From Cyclobacteriaceae bacterium (GTDB lineage Bacteria > Bacteroidota > Bacteroidia > Cytophagales > Cyclobacteriaceae), in the NCBI GenBank assembly GCA_947458475.1, contig CANGZP010000005.1:1-57895 (forward strand): DNA of 57,895 nucleotides. Reading direction: 5' to 3'. Below, one piece after another: positions 1-8,898 of the stretch. Within the stretch, counting starts at the first letter, position 1. Every line of letters starts with the position of its first letter. The translations under genes were made by a program, and so were the position numbers. The notes under the pieces are model-generated. The model searched no databases. It was given only the letters and a program-made list of their open reading frames with translations, and was not told the DNA's origin.

Positions 1-75
1 AGAGTGGAACTTGGGAGACCCCCAGCTAGAATTGATTGGAATTCTTAGCCCTTCGGAGGTAGTAGCTTTGGGATG

Positions 76-651
76 CTATTCCAATACTTTTTTTACGATT
101 TTCCGCTTGATCACGACTACACAAAGCCAAGAAAAGAATGCAGCAAGGACGCCAACAAGCGCTCCAAAAAACAGATCCAAAGGATAGTGTACTCCAAGGT
201 AAATTCGAGTGTAGCTTACCACAAGGGCATAAAGAAATAACCAAGCGATGGCCTTTTGCTTTTTACCTAGTTTGAGGGTTAAAAATGTAGCCAAGCCAAA
301 GGTATTGGCTGCATGAGAGGAAACAAACCCATATAATCCACCGCATCGACCATAATTGTGCATCATTCCTTCCCAGCGTGGATCATTGCAAGGACGGAGC
401 CGTTCAAAATAGGGTTTCATCAATCCCGAGCTAACTTGATCGGCAAGCAGGATAGTAAGCATAACACCACCAAGGATCCATACTATATTCTTGGAATCTA
501 TACGGTAGATCAAATAGAGGAGCAACACATACAAAGGAATCCAAGTGATTGTTTGCGTAAGTTGCAGCACAACGGGATCCAATGCCTCCAAATGGAAGGA
601 ATTAAGCCATAGAAAGGCCTTCTCGTCCCAATAGTTGATGGTTTCAATCAT
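76..651 (-). CDS. PAP2-family membrane phosphatase
   Basis: A 191-residue polytopic membrane protein with the three-part PAP2 phosphatase signature: KPYFERLRP at about residues 79-87, SSHA with the catalytic-type His at about 113, and TRIYLGVHYPLD with Arg about 149 and His about 155. Family members dephosphorylate lipid phosphates such as undecaprenyl pyrophosphate, phosphatidylglycerophosphate or lipid A; the substrate cannot be read from sequence. The start is taken at ATG 651, because translation from there gives a normal N-terminus (MIETINYW) and overlaps the hemF stop by 8 bases, which suggests translational coupling; another start lies 7 codons upstream. The 75 bases to its left, at the window edge, show no gene I can identify. 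Confidence 0.9.
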   Translation of the reverse strand: MIETINYWDEKAFLWLNSFHLEALDPVVLQLTQTITWIPLYVLLLYLIYRIDSKNIVWILGGVMLTILLADQVSSGLMKPYFERLRPCNDPRWEGMMHNYGRCGGLYGFVSSHAANTFGLATFLTLKLGKKQKAIAWLFLYALVVSYTRIYLGVHYPLDLFFGALVGVLAAFFSWLCVVVIKRKIVKKVLE

Positions 652-1558
652 GGTTGTAGCTGAGCCAGTCAATGCCTTTTTTTAGATGATCCAAGGTGAA
701 TTGCTCTGGGCTACCTGCCTGGGGTTGATGTTGGTAGGTCCATTCTGCCTGTGGGGGCATGCTCATCAAAATGCTTTCGGTTCGCCCATTAGTATCTAAT
801 CCAAACTTTGTTCCTGCATCCCAAACCAAATTGAATTCTACATATCGGCCACGACGTAGGTTTTGCCAAGCTTTTTGGTTCGGACCAAAGGGTTGACTTG
901 CATTTTTATGCATCAAATGGATGTATACTTCCGGAAATAGTCTTCCAAGGGCAAGGCTAAAATCCAGAATCTCTTGAAAATGGCTGTCCGATGTAGCGCT
1001 CAAGCGATCGTAAAAAATCCCTCCAATTCCGCGAGTTTCTTCCCGATGTTTGATGAAAAAGTATTCATCTGCCCAATCTTTGAACTTGGGATAGTAGCTT
1101 GGGTCAAAGGAGTCACAGGTTTCTTTCAACTTCTGGTGAAAAAAAGTTGCATCCTCGGGGACAATGTAGTGGGGTGTCAAATCTATTCCTCCACCAAACC
1201 AATGGGTGCCATCCTCCATTTCGAAATAGCGGATGTTCATGTGGATGATTGGGACCATCGGACTGAAGGGATGCAAAACGATGGATACGCCAGTAGCGAA
1301 AAAAATGCCGGACTCCAATCCAAGTTTGTCGGAAATCTTTTTGGGTGTAGGCCCATGCACTGCAGAAAATGCGACCCCCCCTTTTTCAAGGAGAGCTCCA
1401 TCTTGGAAAATTCGAGTTTGACCTCCTCCTCCTGCTTCTCGAGTCCAAGTATCTGCTTTAAACTTTCCTAAACCGTCTCCAGCCTCTAGCGCATCGCAAA
1501 TGTATTCCTGCATTTGCTTGTAAATGGCGGCGATTTCTTCTTTTGATTTTCTACTCAT
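644..1558 (-). CDS. hemF: Coproporphyrinogen III oxidase, oxygen-dependent
   Basis: A 304-residue homologue of aerobic coproporphyrinogen III oxidase, which uses O2 to decarboxylate two propionates of coproporphyrinogen III and form protoporphyrinogen IX in heme synthesis; soluble, usually a homodimer. Family hallmarks are visible: GGGGQTRIFQDG near the N-terminus, HMNIRYFE, FGGGIDLTPHYI, and the C-terminal GRYVEFNLVWDAGTKFGL with SMPPQAEW. Length matches E. coli HemF (299 residues). I chose ATG 1558 (MSRKSKEE) over a start 22 codons upstream that would run into the 3' end of tamL and add residues not typical of the family. The order tamL-hemF-PAP2 on one strand suggests an operon, though no pathway links them. 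Confidence 0.96.
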   Translation of the reverse strand: MSRKSKEEIAAIYKQMQEYICDALEAGDGLGKFKADTWTREAGGGGQTRIFQDGALLEKGGVAFSAVHGPTPKKISDKLGLESGIFFATGVSIVLHPFSPMVPIIHMNIRYFEMEDGTHWFGGGIDLTPHYIVPEDATFFHQKLKETCDSFDPSYYPKFKDWADEYFFIKHREETRGIGGIFYDRLSATSDSHFQEILDFSLALGRLFPEVYIHLMHKNASQPFGPNQKAWQNLRRGRYVEFNLVWDAGTKFGLDTNGRTESILMSMPPQAEWTYQHQPQAGSPEQFTLDHLKKGIDWLSYNHD

Positions 1559-1571
1559 TGGCCTATTGATT

Positions 1572-3989
1572 TTAGAATGGATATCCAATTCCAAAATTAA
1601 ACACGGTTTGTCCTCTTTCCCCAAAGGGTCTATTCAAACGGATATTGTCAAGAATCCAACGCTGTCCTTCTTGGCGTGCGGGATCTAGGGCTTTGGTAGC
1701 TAGGTCAAGGCGGATGACCAAAAAGTCAAAATCCATGCGCAAGCCCACCCCTGTTCCGATGGCAATCTCTTTGTAAAATCGATCGTATCTAAAATCTGCT
1801 CCAGGGCGAGCATCGTCTCGACCAATCATCCAAGAGTTACCAGCATCAAGGAAAACAGCCATATCGAAGTAGCTAAACAACTTTCTTCGGTACTCAAACA
1901 TACTCTCAAGAATCATTTCAGCAGGTTGCTCATTTCGGTAATCGTAACTTCCTCCTGGTCCTGTGATTGGGGTAGAACTTCCAGGTCCTAGTCTTCTCGC
2001 CTGCCATGCACGGATACTCGTGCCTCCTCCAGCAAAGAAATACTTCTCATAGGGCAAAATCCCCGCACTGACTCCATATGGGCGAGCCAAGCCAAAATTC
2101 AGTCGGTAGGCAAGCGTCTGTTTCTTACTAATTGGATAATACCTCCTGTAATCTACCTGGCCTTTTAACCATTGGAAATTGGCATAATCAATCTCTGGGG
2201 AATCGTTTCTCCGAACATTGGTGAAATTCAGCGTAGTACCACCACTTTCTCCAAAAATTCGGAGAAGGGAAGCTTTTCGCGCTGAGAAGTCCCCATAGCG
2301 ATTGAAGTTGATTAAAGTTTGACCTGAAAAACTGCTGATCAAGGAGGGTAGAAATGACCAGATTAGGTTGTTCCCATCTTTTTGTAAATTTTCAAGAATC
2401 CCTAGAAATTCATCTTGAATATAGGGCGTACGGATGTAGCTGACGTCCGCGGCATTGATGGTAAAGGACTGCCGGTTATTTCGCGTAGACCAGGTATATC
2501 CCAATTGTCCATTGATTGCATTTCGGTCGTATTCAGGCCTATTGGTACTCAAATACCCAAATTGAACGCGAGTGTTTGGATTGTATTTCCCAAACTGTTG
2601 GAGTGTCTTAGGTGCAAAAGGGATGATGAATCTGGGGAAAATTACAGAAAGCGAGGTATTGATTTCGCTACTCTGGTAGACACCCTGACCTGTGGCCGAA
2701 GCAACACCTTCCAATCCTGCGCGGAAATTGAGTTCCAACAATTCTCCTGCCCTAAAGAAATTACGATTCCGCAAAGCTGTACTGAAGAATGGTCCTGGCA
2801 GCTGCTCGGTGATAGTCATCCCCAGCTGATTGGTGAGCTGGTATTTTTGATTGGGTTGGGTATAGATACTAGCGGTCAAAGAAGTTCCTAGTGTATCAAA
2901 TGTGATATTGACAAATCGAAAAAGGTCCAGGCTATTGATCAGGCGTTGCGTTTCAAGTGCATCCGTTCGATTGTAAGGCTTGCCTTTTTGCAATTGAATT
3001 CGAGAGGCAAGGACTTTGGCAGAGTAACGATCCCGGTAAAACGAAAAATCAATCCCTTGGTACTGGGTTTGAATTTGTCGGTCAGCAAACTCATCTGAAG
3101 GGGGGTTGATGCGTAGGCTGATGGAATCAATCGTGTATACTTGATGGCTTTCAGCGAAGGTGGGCTTTTGGATGACTTGCTCTATCCGTATGGACTTCGC
3201 TGCCGTATCTTGGTAAGCGATGAAGTTGATATAGGACTTCGAAAACATGTAGTAGCCCTTATTTTTCAGCAATTCTTCCAGCCGATTTCGTTCTGCTGTA
3301 ATATTATCTTGGTTGTAAATCTGACCTTTCTGGAGAAAGGAATTTGATGAAAAGCTGAAAATCAGGTTTTGTAATTCCGGATTATCTACACGAGAATACA
3401 CCGAATCTAAGAGGTAGGGCTTTTTTTCTTCGATTAGGTAGGAGATAGAGGCTTTTTTATTTTTAGTTGAAATACTGTAGTCTACGGCAGCATCAAAAAA
3501 ACCATGATTGATCAGGTAACCTTTCATGTTCCTGCTGGACTTTTCAACCAGGTTACTATCTAAGATGACTACAGGGTTTCCAGTACGCATCAGCGTATTT
3601 CCGTACTCGATCTTCTTATCAAGACCTTCTAGCTTAAGCTTTAAATTTTCCCCTTTTCGTTTGTAGGCCAATTCACTGGATTGTGCTTCCTTATTCAATT
3701 GAAGAGTATTCAATTGATCGATCACTTTTTGGCGCTTGGCAGCTACTTTGCTGCTGTCGTAAAATTGGCTTCCCAGTCGGTAAAGTAGTACCCCAGGGGA
3801 GGTTCCGAGAATCCGGGTATTGGGTTCTTGCTCGAGCAATTGCAGCAGTGCGTCCGCATCGGCTTGATTTATGCCGACTATTTCATTGTCGTAGACTACA
3901 TTCTCTCCCTCTTCCAAATTTCTGGTCAAAGAGCAGCCAAGGCAAAACCAGAGTAGACTGAGAAAAAGTATATATTTGAAAGATTTCAA
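1572..3989 (-). CDS. tamL: TamL-type BamA/TamA-family outer-membrane lipoprotein
   Basis: An 805-residue BamA-superfamily protein. It begins with a lipoprotein signal (MKSFKYILFLSLLWFCLGC, lipidation Cys at 19), then POTRA-like repeats in the first half, including a segment on RIQLQKGKPYNRTDALETQRL, and a C-terminal surface-antigen/D15 barrel with the GGxxSIRAWQARRLGPGS segment typical of the barrel lid. It ends in FNFGIGYPF, a good beta-signal with terminal Phe. In Bacteroidota the lipidated TamA equivalent, TamL, is thought to work with TamB in outer-membrane protein or lipid assembly. The start is TTG at 3989; an in-frame stop lies just upstream and no ATG precedes the signal peptide. Only 18 bases separate it from the divergent methyltransferase gene. 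Confidence 0.87.
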   Translation of the reverse strand: MKSFKYILFLSLLWFCLGCSLTRNLEEGENVVYDNEIVGINQADADALLQLLEQEPNTRILGTSPGVLLYRLGSQFYDSSKVAAKRQKVIDQLNTLQLNKEAQSSELAYKRKGENLKLKLEGLDKKIEYGNTLMRTGNPVVILDSNLVEKSSRNMKGYLINHGFFDAAVDYSISTKNKKASISYLIEEKKPYLLDSVYSRVDNPELQNLIFSFSSNSFLQKGQIYNQDNITAERNRLEELLKNKGYYMFSKSYINFIAYQDTAAKSIRIEQVIQKPTFAESHQVYTIDSISLRINPPSDEFADRQIQTQYQGIDFSFYRDRYSAKVLASRIQLQKGKPYNRTDALETQRLINSLDLFRFVNITFDTLGTSLTASIYTQPNQKYQLTNQLGMTITEQLPGPFFSTALRNRNFFRAGELLELNFRAGLEGVASATGQGVYQSSEINTSLSVIFPRFIIPFAPKTLQQFGKYNPNTRVQFGYLSTNRPEYDRNAINGQLGYTWSTRNNRQSFTINAADVSYIRTPYIQDEFLGILENLQKDGNNLIWSFLPSLISSFSGQTLINFNRYGDFSARKASLLRIFGESGGTTLNFTNVRRNDSPEIDYANFQWLKGQVDYRRYYPISKKQTLAYRLNFGLARPYGVSAGILPYEKYFFAGGGTSIRAWQARRLGPGSSTPITGPGGSYDYRNEQPAEMILESMFEYRRKLFSYFDMAVFLDAGNSWMIGRDDARPGADFRYDRFYKEIAIGTGVGLRMDFDFLVIRLDLATKALDPARQEGQRWILDNIRLNRPFGERGQTVFNFGIGYPF

Positions 3990-4007
3990 GTTCGAATTGG
4001 AGGAGGA

Positions 4008-4757
4008 ATGCTAAGCAAAAATACGGTTAAGTTTATAAAATCCTTACATCAAAAAAAATACCGAGTTGAGTCGGGTAAATTCTTTGTGGAAGGCGAGAAA
4101 AGTGTACTAGAAGTACTTCAGTCTAGTTTTACGGTGGATTTACTGCTTGTTACTCAAGAGTTTGCTACAAAACACGCCAAAGTATTGTCTGGCGTTCAAG
4201 CGGAAGTTGAGTATGTAACTACCAATCAGCTCGAACAGGTGGGACAGTACCAAAGTAACGATGCTGCCTTGGCAGTGGTTCAAATGAAGCCAAACGAAGC
4301 CTTTACACCCGTAAAAGGAGAACTTATCCTTGCCTTGGATGAGGTGCGGGATCCGGGCAACCTGGGTACAATCATTCGTATTGCCGATTGGTATGGCATC
4401 AAAAAGTTAATTTTTTCTTCGTACACCGCAGAATTTTACAATCCTAAAGTGATTCAATCTTCCATGGGTTCGTTTACACGGGTTCAGTTTTACTATGGCG
4501 ATCTCGGCCAAGCGTTTCAAGCGTGGAAGCTACCCGTCTATGGTGCTTTTTTGGAAGGAGAATCCATCCATCAACTTACAAATCCAGCTCCTGGAGTGCT
4601 TTTACTTGGAAATGAGTCCCAAGGAATTTCAAAGGAGGTGGAAAAGTGGGTGAGTAATACCATTACCATTCCAGGCTTTGGAAATGCAGAATCACTCAAT
4701 GTTGCGATAGCCACAGCGATTTTTTGTGATAATTTCAAAAGGATGCTAAATCAGTAA
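4008..4757 (+). CDS. TrmH/SpoU-family RNA 2'-O-ribose methyltransferase
   Basis: A 249-residue SPOUT enzyme that would use S-adenosylmethionine to methylate a ribose 2'-OH in rRNA or tRNA. All three SpoU motifs are present: LDEVRDPGNLGTIIR (motif 1), LLLGNESQGIS (motif 2) and IPGFGNAESLNVAIATAIF (motif 3, forming the trefoil knot). An N-terminal substrate-binding domain (MLSKNTVKFIKSLHQKKYR) precedes them, as in RlmB/TrmH-like proteins. GGAGGAGGA lies directly before the ATG, a strong purine tract for a phylum where Shine-Dalgarno sequences are usually weak. The stop overlaps the next start as TAATG, so it is probably co-translated with the transporter. The target nucleotide is unknown, so no symbol is given. 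Confidence 0.93.
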   Translation: MLSKNTVKFIKSLHQKKYRVESGKFFVEGEKSVLEVLQSSFTVDLLLVTQEFATKHAKVLSGVQAEVEYVTTNQLEQVGQYQSNDAALAVVQMKPNEAFTPVKGELILALDEVRDPGNLGTIIRIADWYGIKKLIFSSYTAEFYNPKVIQSSMGSFTRVQFYYGDLGQAFQAWKLPVYGAFLEGESIHQLTNPAPGVLLLGNESQGISKEVEKWVSNTITIPGFGNAESLNVAIATAIFCDNFKRMLNQ

Positions 4758-5743
4758 TGGGTAAACTAAGCAAGCTACTTTCTCGGCTAGGGCTGAATGG
4801 ATTTTTGGTTGGCATTTTGGCTTCTATTGGCTTGGCTGCAGTTTTCCCAGAGTTCGGCTCAGCGAATTCAGGTTTCCCATGGAAACCTATAATTCAGGTC
4901 GGTATTGGATTACTTTTCTTTTTATATGGGTTGAAACTAGATCCCGCACAACTTCGTTCGGGCCTCAGTAATTGGAGATTGCATCTTTTAATTCAAGTGA
5001 CCACCTTTTTGGTTTTTCCGATTATTATTTTCCCAATTTTATATCTTTTTCCAAACCTAGACCCAAATCTTGCTTTGGGTATTCGTTTCCTAAGTGCCTT
5101 ACCTTCAACCGTCAGTGCATCAGTAGTCCTGGTTGCCATTGCAAGAGGTAATGTGGCGGCTACTATTTTCAACGCCAGTTTGTCAAGTTTATTAGGAATA
5201 GTTTTGACGCCACTGTGGATGAAGTTAGCAAGTGTCAACAGCGCTGCTGAATTCGACTTGGCGGTTGCGTTTCAAGATTTATCCTTCAAAGTCTTAGTTC
5301 CAGTGGTTCTGGGGATTTCTTTGCACAAGTACATTTTTCCAAGATTAAAAAATGTATTGACTCGGCTTAAATTTTTAGATCAATCGGTGATTTTAATTTT
5401 AGTGTTTACCACCTTTTCTGAGTCTTTTTCTCAAGGTGTCTTCAATTCATTCCCGATTAAAAATTTAATCACGTTGTTTGCTGGAATTTCAGGGATTGTG
5501 ATCCTAGCACAAATGGTGCTCTATTTTTCTGCTTTCAAATTGGGATTTTCAAAAGAGGATAGAATTACGGCTCTTTTTTGCGGATCTACAAAATCATTGG
5601 TGCATGGGGTAGCAATTGGAAAAGTATTATTCCCGAGTTCCTCTTTACTTGGCTTGGTCCTATTGCCTATCATGATGTATCATTTGCAGCAATTGATCCT
5701 AGGAAGTTTATTGGCAAGACGCTTTGAAAAAAATAAGCCCTGA
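4757..5743 (+). CDS. Bile acid:sodium symporter (SBF)-family transporter
   Basis: A 328-residue integral membrane protein with about nine to ten hydrophobic segments. It resembles SBF-like/YfeH transporters: LFFLYGLKLDPAQLRSGL after the second segment, FLSALPSTVSASVVLVAIARGN (the conserved small-residue ion-binding crossover region), and a second repeat ending in ITALFCGSTKSLVHGVAIGKVLF. Family members import organic anions with sodium; the substrate here is unknown. The start codon shares its A with the preceding TAA stop (TAATG), indicating coupling to the methyltransferase. Its stop codon is inside the left arm of a terminator hairpin. Confidence 0.88.
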   Translation: MGKLSKLLSRLGLNGFLVGILASIGLAAVFPEFGSANSGFPWKPIIQVGIGLLFFLYGLKLDPAQLRSGLSNWRLHLLIQVTTFLVFPIIIFPILYLFPNLDPNLALGIRFLSALPSTVSASVVLVAIARGNVAATIFNASLSSLLGIVLTPLWMKLASVNSAAEFDLAVAFQDLSFKVLVPVVLGISLHKYIFPRLKNVLTRLKFLDQSVILILVFTTFSESFSQGVFNSFPIKNLITLFAGISGIVILAQMVLYFSAFKLGFSKEDRITALFCGSTKSLVHGVAIGKVLFPSSSLLGLVLLPIMMYHLQQLILGSLLARRFEKNKP

Positions 5744-5757
5744 AAAAAATCAGGGCT
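5736..5757. terminator. Bidirectional terminator
   Basis: Perfect 8-bp inverted repeat AGCCCTGA / TCAGGGCT around an A6 loop. The transporter stop codon lies inside the left arm. It sits between convergent genes and could serve both. Confidence 0.7.
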
Positions 5758-5765
5758 CATATTAT

Positions 5766-6026
5766 TCACATGTATTTTCCAGCTAATTCGCTGACCAATT
5801 CTCGATAGGCTAAGTCAGCATCTTCTTTGGATTTCCCTTTTAATGTTAGCCAGGCGTTGTATTTCGCGGCCGCTTTAAAATCAAATCCTCCTGGTCTTTC
5901 CTCCTCATTGTCTCCTTCGGTAGCTTGCTTGTACAAGCCATACAAGCGAAGAAGTTCTTCGTTGGATGGGCGGGAAGTAAATTTTTGGGTTAGGGCAACT
6001 GCCTCTTCAAGCGTTTGTGGTGTCAT
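5766..6026 (-). CDS. Acyl-CoA-binding protein
   Basis: An 86-residue protein covering the whole acyl-CoA-binding (ACBP) fold of four helices. Diagnostic residues are visible: [28 protein letters not shown] and [17 protein letters not shown], which contain the Tyr/Lys residues that contact the CoA ribose-phosphate and the Trp of helix 3. It should bind medium- to long-chain acyl-CoA esters in the cytosol, as a pool former or carrier. The family is ubiquitous in eukaryotes and scattered in bacteria, including Bacteroidota. It is a single-gene unit upstream of no obvious lipid gene; citrate synthase follows on the same strand but behind its own terminator. Confidence 0.93.
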   Translation of the reverse strand: MTPQTLEEAVALTQKFTSRPSNEELLRLYGLYKQATEGDNEEERPGGFDFKAAAKYNAWLTLKGKSKEDADLAYRELVSELAGKYM

Positions 6027-6072
6027 CGATTCTTAGGATCTAAGCTTTGTATTTTTTTAACGAATAAAAAAA

Positions 6073-6119
6073 CGCCTTTTTTCTTGTTAGCTAGATGAAC
6101 AAACTAAAGAAAAAAGGCG
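6073..6119 (-). terminator. Intrinsic terminator after citrate synthase
   Basis: 13-bp perfect stem (CGCCTTTTTTCTT at 6073-6085 with AAGAAAAAAGGCG at 6107-6119) around a 21-nt loop. On the minus strand it is followed by TTTTTTTATT, so it ends gltA. Confidence 0.75.
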
Positions 6120-6139
6120 CTGGAGGATAATTCAAAGGA

Positions 6140-7426
6140 TTAACGATTTGGCATCGCTACGTAATCTCTTTCTGTAGCTCCGGTATATACTTGTCGAGGT
6201 CTACCGATTGGTTCGCCTTTTTCAGTCATTTCCTTCCACTGCGCAATCCAGCCTGGTAAACGACCCAAGGCAAACATCACAGTAAACATGTCGGTAGGAA
6301 TACCAAGGGCTCTGTAAATGATGCCAGAGTAAAAATCCACATTTGGATACAACTTTTTATCCACGAAATAAGGATCATTCAAGGCAGCAAATTCCAATTC
6401 TTTTGCAATCTCAAGGATTGGATCTTTAACCCCTAATTTTGCCAAAACATCGTCTGCAGCTTTCTTGATTATTTTCGCTCTTGGATCGAAGTTTTTGTAA
6501 ACGCGGTGACCAAATCCCATCAAACGGAACGGATCGTTCTTGTCTTTGGCCTTGTCTAGGTATTTTTTGGTATTTCCGCCGTCAGCTTTTATTGCCTCCA
6601 GCATTTCAATTACGGACTGGTTGGCTCCACCATGTAGTGGCCCCCAAAGGGCATTGATACCTGCTGAGATCGAAGCGTAAATTGGACCTTGAGAAGAACC
6701 AACCATACGAACGGTGGAGGTGGAGCAGTTTTGCTCGTGATCTGCATGAAGAATCAAAAGTGCATCCAAAGCTTTGGCTACTACTGGGTCTACTTGATAG
6801 CGCTCTGCAGGAAGTGCAAACATCATTTTCAAGAAGTTGGAGCAGTAGTCCAGTGAGTTGTCAGGATAGTTCACTGGATGTCCCATCTTGTTTTTATAGG
6901 CCCAAGCTGCGAAAGTTGGCATCTTGGCAAGCAGACGAATCATGCTCAAGTTGACTTCTTCTGGTGTGCTGTTTGGATTAAGTGAATCCGGATAGAATGC
7001 AGATAATGAGCAGATTAAAGAGGAAAGTACACCCATTGGATGGGCATTGGAAGGAAATCCGTCCAAGATTTTTTTGATGTCTTCATGTACCAAGGTGTGG
7101 TAGGTGATCTGCTTCGTGAAATCTTCAAACTGAGCCTGTGTGGGTAGTTCACCATAAATCAGGAGGTAAGCCACTTCCATGAAGCTTGATTTTTCGGCAA
7201 GGTCTTCGATTCGATAGCCTCTGTATCGAAGGATACCTTCTTCGCCATCTAAAAATGTGATCGAACTCGTTGTTGAACCTGTATTTTTGAAGCCAGAGTC
7301 AATGGTGATTAGACCAGTATCGCTTCTAAGTTTTGCAATGTCAATAGCAGGTTCATTTTCAGTACCAATGATTACTGGAAATTCAAATTCTTGTCCTTTG
7401 TAGAACAGCTTGGCAGAATCAGACAT
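6140..7426 (-). CDS. gltA: Citrate synthase
   Basis: A 428-residue hexameric-type (type II) citrate synthase that condenses acetyl-CoA and oxaloacetate at the entry to the TCA cycle. The catalytic triad is in place: His265 in GPLHGGAN, His307 in MGFGHRVYKNFDPRA and Asp364 in YPNVDFYSG. The N-terminal beta-rich region (LFYKGQEFEFPVI, then FLDGEEGILRYRGY) is characteristic of Gram-negative enzymes that can be NADH-regulated. The length is that of E. coli GltA. It has its own terminator downstream and about 250 bases of non-coding sequence upstream, so it is probably a single-gene unit. Confidence 0.98.
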   Translation of the reverse strand: MSDSAKLFYKGQEFEFPVIIGTENEPAIDIAKLRSDTGLITIDSGFKNTGSTTSSITFLDGEEGILRYRGYRIEDLAEKSSFMEVAYLLIYGELPTQAQFEDFTKQITYHTLVHEDIKKILDGFPSNAHPMGVLSSLICSLSAFYPDSLNPNSTPEEVNLSMIRLLAKMPTFAAWAYKNKMGHPVNYPDNSLDYCSNFLKMMFALPAERYQVDPVVAKALDALLILHADHEQNCSTSTVRMVGSSQGPIYASISAGINALWGPLHGGANQSVIEMLEAIKADGGNTKKYLDKAKDKNDPFRLMGFGHRVYKNFDPRAKIIKKAADDVLAKLGVKDPILEIAKELEFAALNDPYFVDKKLYPNVDFYSGIIYRALGIPTDMFTVMFALGRLPGWIAQWKEMTEKGEPIGRPRQVYTGATERDYVAMPNR

Positions 7427-7653
7427 GTTGGGTAGGGTTGTAGCTTATTTTGGTTGTTTAACTCTAAAATCGGCCTCAAGTTACTAAAATCACCCATTTT
7501 TTAAATAAATTATTCAAATGGTAATCAGAACTCCAGGTTGAATCAAATGAGGCATAGGTAATTCAATTCTAAGGAATTGATAATCAGTTGCTTTCTGAAA
7601 TTTTATGGATAAATCCCTTTTATGGAAAGGATAATCTCCTTTTGTGAGCAAAC

Positions 7654-7674
7654 AAAAAAGTCCCGAAGGACTTT
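7654..7674 (-). terminator. Terminator of the suf operon (UUCG loop)
   Basis: AAAGTCC (7657-7663) pairs with GGACTTT (7668-7674). On the minus strand the loop reads TTCG, a very stable tetraloop, and the stem runs into TTTTTTG. It begins two bases past the bacilliredoxin stop codon. Confidence 0.8.
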
Positions 7675-7675
7675 C

Positions 7676-8098
7676 TTAATCACAAAAATGTTCAAAAACT
7701 TCTACCAAGTGCTCCCCAATCATTTTGGCATTTCTTCCTTCAATATGGTGTCTCTCAATAAAGTGGACGAGTTCACCATCTTTAAATAATGCCATCGCTG
7801 GAGAGGAGGGAGGGTAGGGCAATACCAACTCTCGAACCTTGGCAACTGCATCCCGGTCATTCCCAGCAAATACAGTAGCTAATGTTGTTGGTTTCTTGCC
7901 AGCTTGCTCTAGGGCCATTCGTACGCCTGGTCTAGCTGCGCCAGCAGCACATCCACATACCGAGTTGACTACTACGAAAGTAGTTCCTTTGTGATTTGGA
8001 CCTAGGTGAGCCGCAACTTGCTCTGCTGTACGAAATTCTTCGAATCCAACGGCAGACAATTCAGTGCGCATGGGGGCGATTAATTCTTCAGGATACAT
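7676..8098 (-). CDS. Bacilliredoxin of the BrxA/BrxB (YphP/YqiW) family
   Basis: A 140-residue thioredoxin-fold protein with the family's CGC redox motif at residues 48-50 (VVNSVCGCAAGAARPG) and the conserved YPPSSPAMALFKDGELVHFIERHHIEGR region. In Firmicutes these proteins remove bacillithiol from mixed disulfides on proteins. Many Bacteroidota make bacillithiol, so the same role is plausible. It is the last gene of the suf run, 25 bases after the MIP18-like gene, with a terminator directly behind it. The placement suggests protection or repair of thiols in Fe-S assembly proteins, which is my inference. A Cys at the penultimate residue is additional to the motif. Confidence 0.92.
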   Translation of the reverse strand: MYPEELIAPMRTELSAVGFEEFRTAEQVAAHLGPNHKGTTFVVVNSVCGCAAGAARPGVRMALEQAGKKPTTLATVFAGNDRDAVAKVRELVLPYPPSSPAMALFKDGELVHFIERHHIEGRNAKMIGEHLVEVFEHFCD

Positions 8099-8123
8099 AA
8101 TTCTGTCTGTTTATTTTTTCGTG

Positions 8124-8465
8124 TTAAAGAAATCCTAATTCTAATTTAGCTACCTCAGACATCATGTCTTGGGTATAGGGTGGTTCAAAGGTTACTTCCA
8201 CTTCCACATGGTTAATTCCTTCGATTTGCTGAATCTTCTCCTTCACTTCTGAAGGAATAAATTCTGCCGATGGGCAATTTGGAGAAGTTAGCGTCATCAA
8301 TACAAATACATTGTTTACTGGGTAAACACTGATCTCATAGATCAATCCGAGTTCATACACATCCACGGGGATTTCTGGGTCATACACCAACTTGATGGCA
8401 GTAACCACCTTGTCCCGCAGGTTGTCAATTTGGATTTTAGTATCGGAAGTTTCGTCGACGTTCAT
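8124..8465 (-). CDS. MIP18/DUF59-family Fe-S assembly protein (SufT/PaaD-like)
   Basis: A 113-residue protein made almost entirely of a DUF59/MIP18 domain: VYDPEIPVDVYELGLIYEI at residues 27-45, then LTSPNCPSAEFIP with the conserved Cys at 64, and FEPPYTQDMMSEVAKLELGF at the C-terminus. Relatives such as SufT help mature Fe-S proteins by carrying or transferring clusters. It starts one base after the sufE stop codon and lies within the suf operon, which supports an auxiliary maturation role. It is shorter than Actinobacterial or Staphylococcal SufT fusions, being the domain alone. Confidence 0.92.
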   Translation of the reverse strand: MNVDETSDTKIQIDNLRDKVVTAIKLVYDPEIPVDVYELGLIYEISVYPVNNVFVLMTLTSPNCPSAEFIPSEVKEKIQQIEGINHVEVEVTFEPPYTQDMMSEVAKLELGFL

Positions 8466-8466
8466 C

Positions 8467-8898
8467 TTAGGCGTTTTGCTTGGTTTGAAAAGCTAGTGCA
8501 TAGCGCTTCATTTGATTCATCATTGCAGCCAATCCATTGGATCGTTGACTGCCCAAGATATTACCCATTCCAATTCGGGGGATAAAATCTAGATTTGCTT
8601 CAAGAATCTCCTTTGGGCTTCGATCATTCAATACACGAATGAGTAATGAAATCAACCCTTTGGTAATGTCCGTATTGCTATCGGCTTTATAAATTACTTT
8701 TCCTTCCTGCTCCTCCGCTACTAGCCATACCTTCGATTGGCAGCCTTGGATGATGTATTCATCCTTACGGAAGTCCTCTGGATAGGGTTCTAAACTTCCG
8801 CCCAACTCCATGATGTAAAAGATGGTTGATTCTCGGTCGTCACCCAGAATTTCGAATTCGGACACGATTTCATTTTGTATGTCTGCTATCGTGCTCAT
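8467..8898 (-). CDS. sufE: SufE-family sulfur acceptor
   Basis: A 143-residue SufE-like protein that accepts persulfide sulfur from SufS and passes it to the SufBCD scaffold. The active Cys is at residue 53 in YIIQGCQSKVWLVAEE. Other family marks are FYIMELGGSLEPYPEDFRKDEY and the C-terminal IPRIGMGNILGSQRSNGLAAMMNQMK. Its ATG overlaps the sufS stop (ATGA at 8895-8898), so the partner proteins are translationally coupled. Confidence 0.96.
   Translation of the reverse strand: MSTIADIQNEIVSEFEILGDDRESTIFYIMELGGSLEPYPEDFRKDEYIIQGCQSKVWLVAEEQEGKVIYKADSNTDITKGLISLLIRVLNDRSPKEILEANLDFIPRIGMGNILGSQRSNGLAAMMNQMKRYALAFQTKQNA

Noticed and set aside
1-75. End of a gene on the plus strand at the left edge
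   Set aside because: A short frame ends at 46-48 (TAG), but 15 codons are too few to identify and composition is uninformative.
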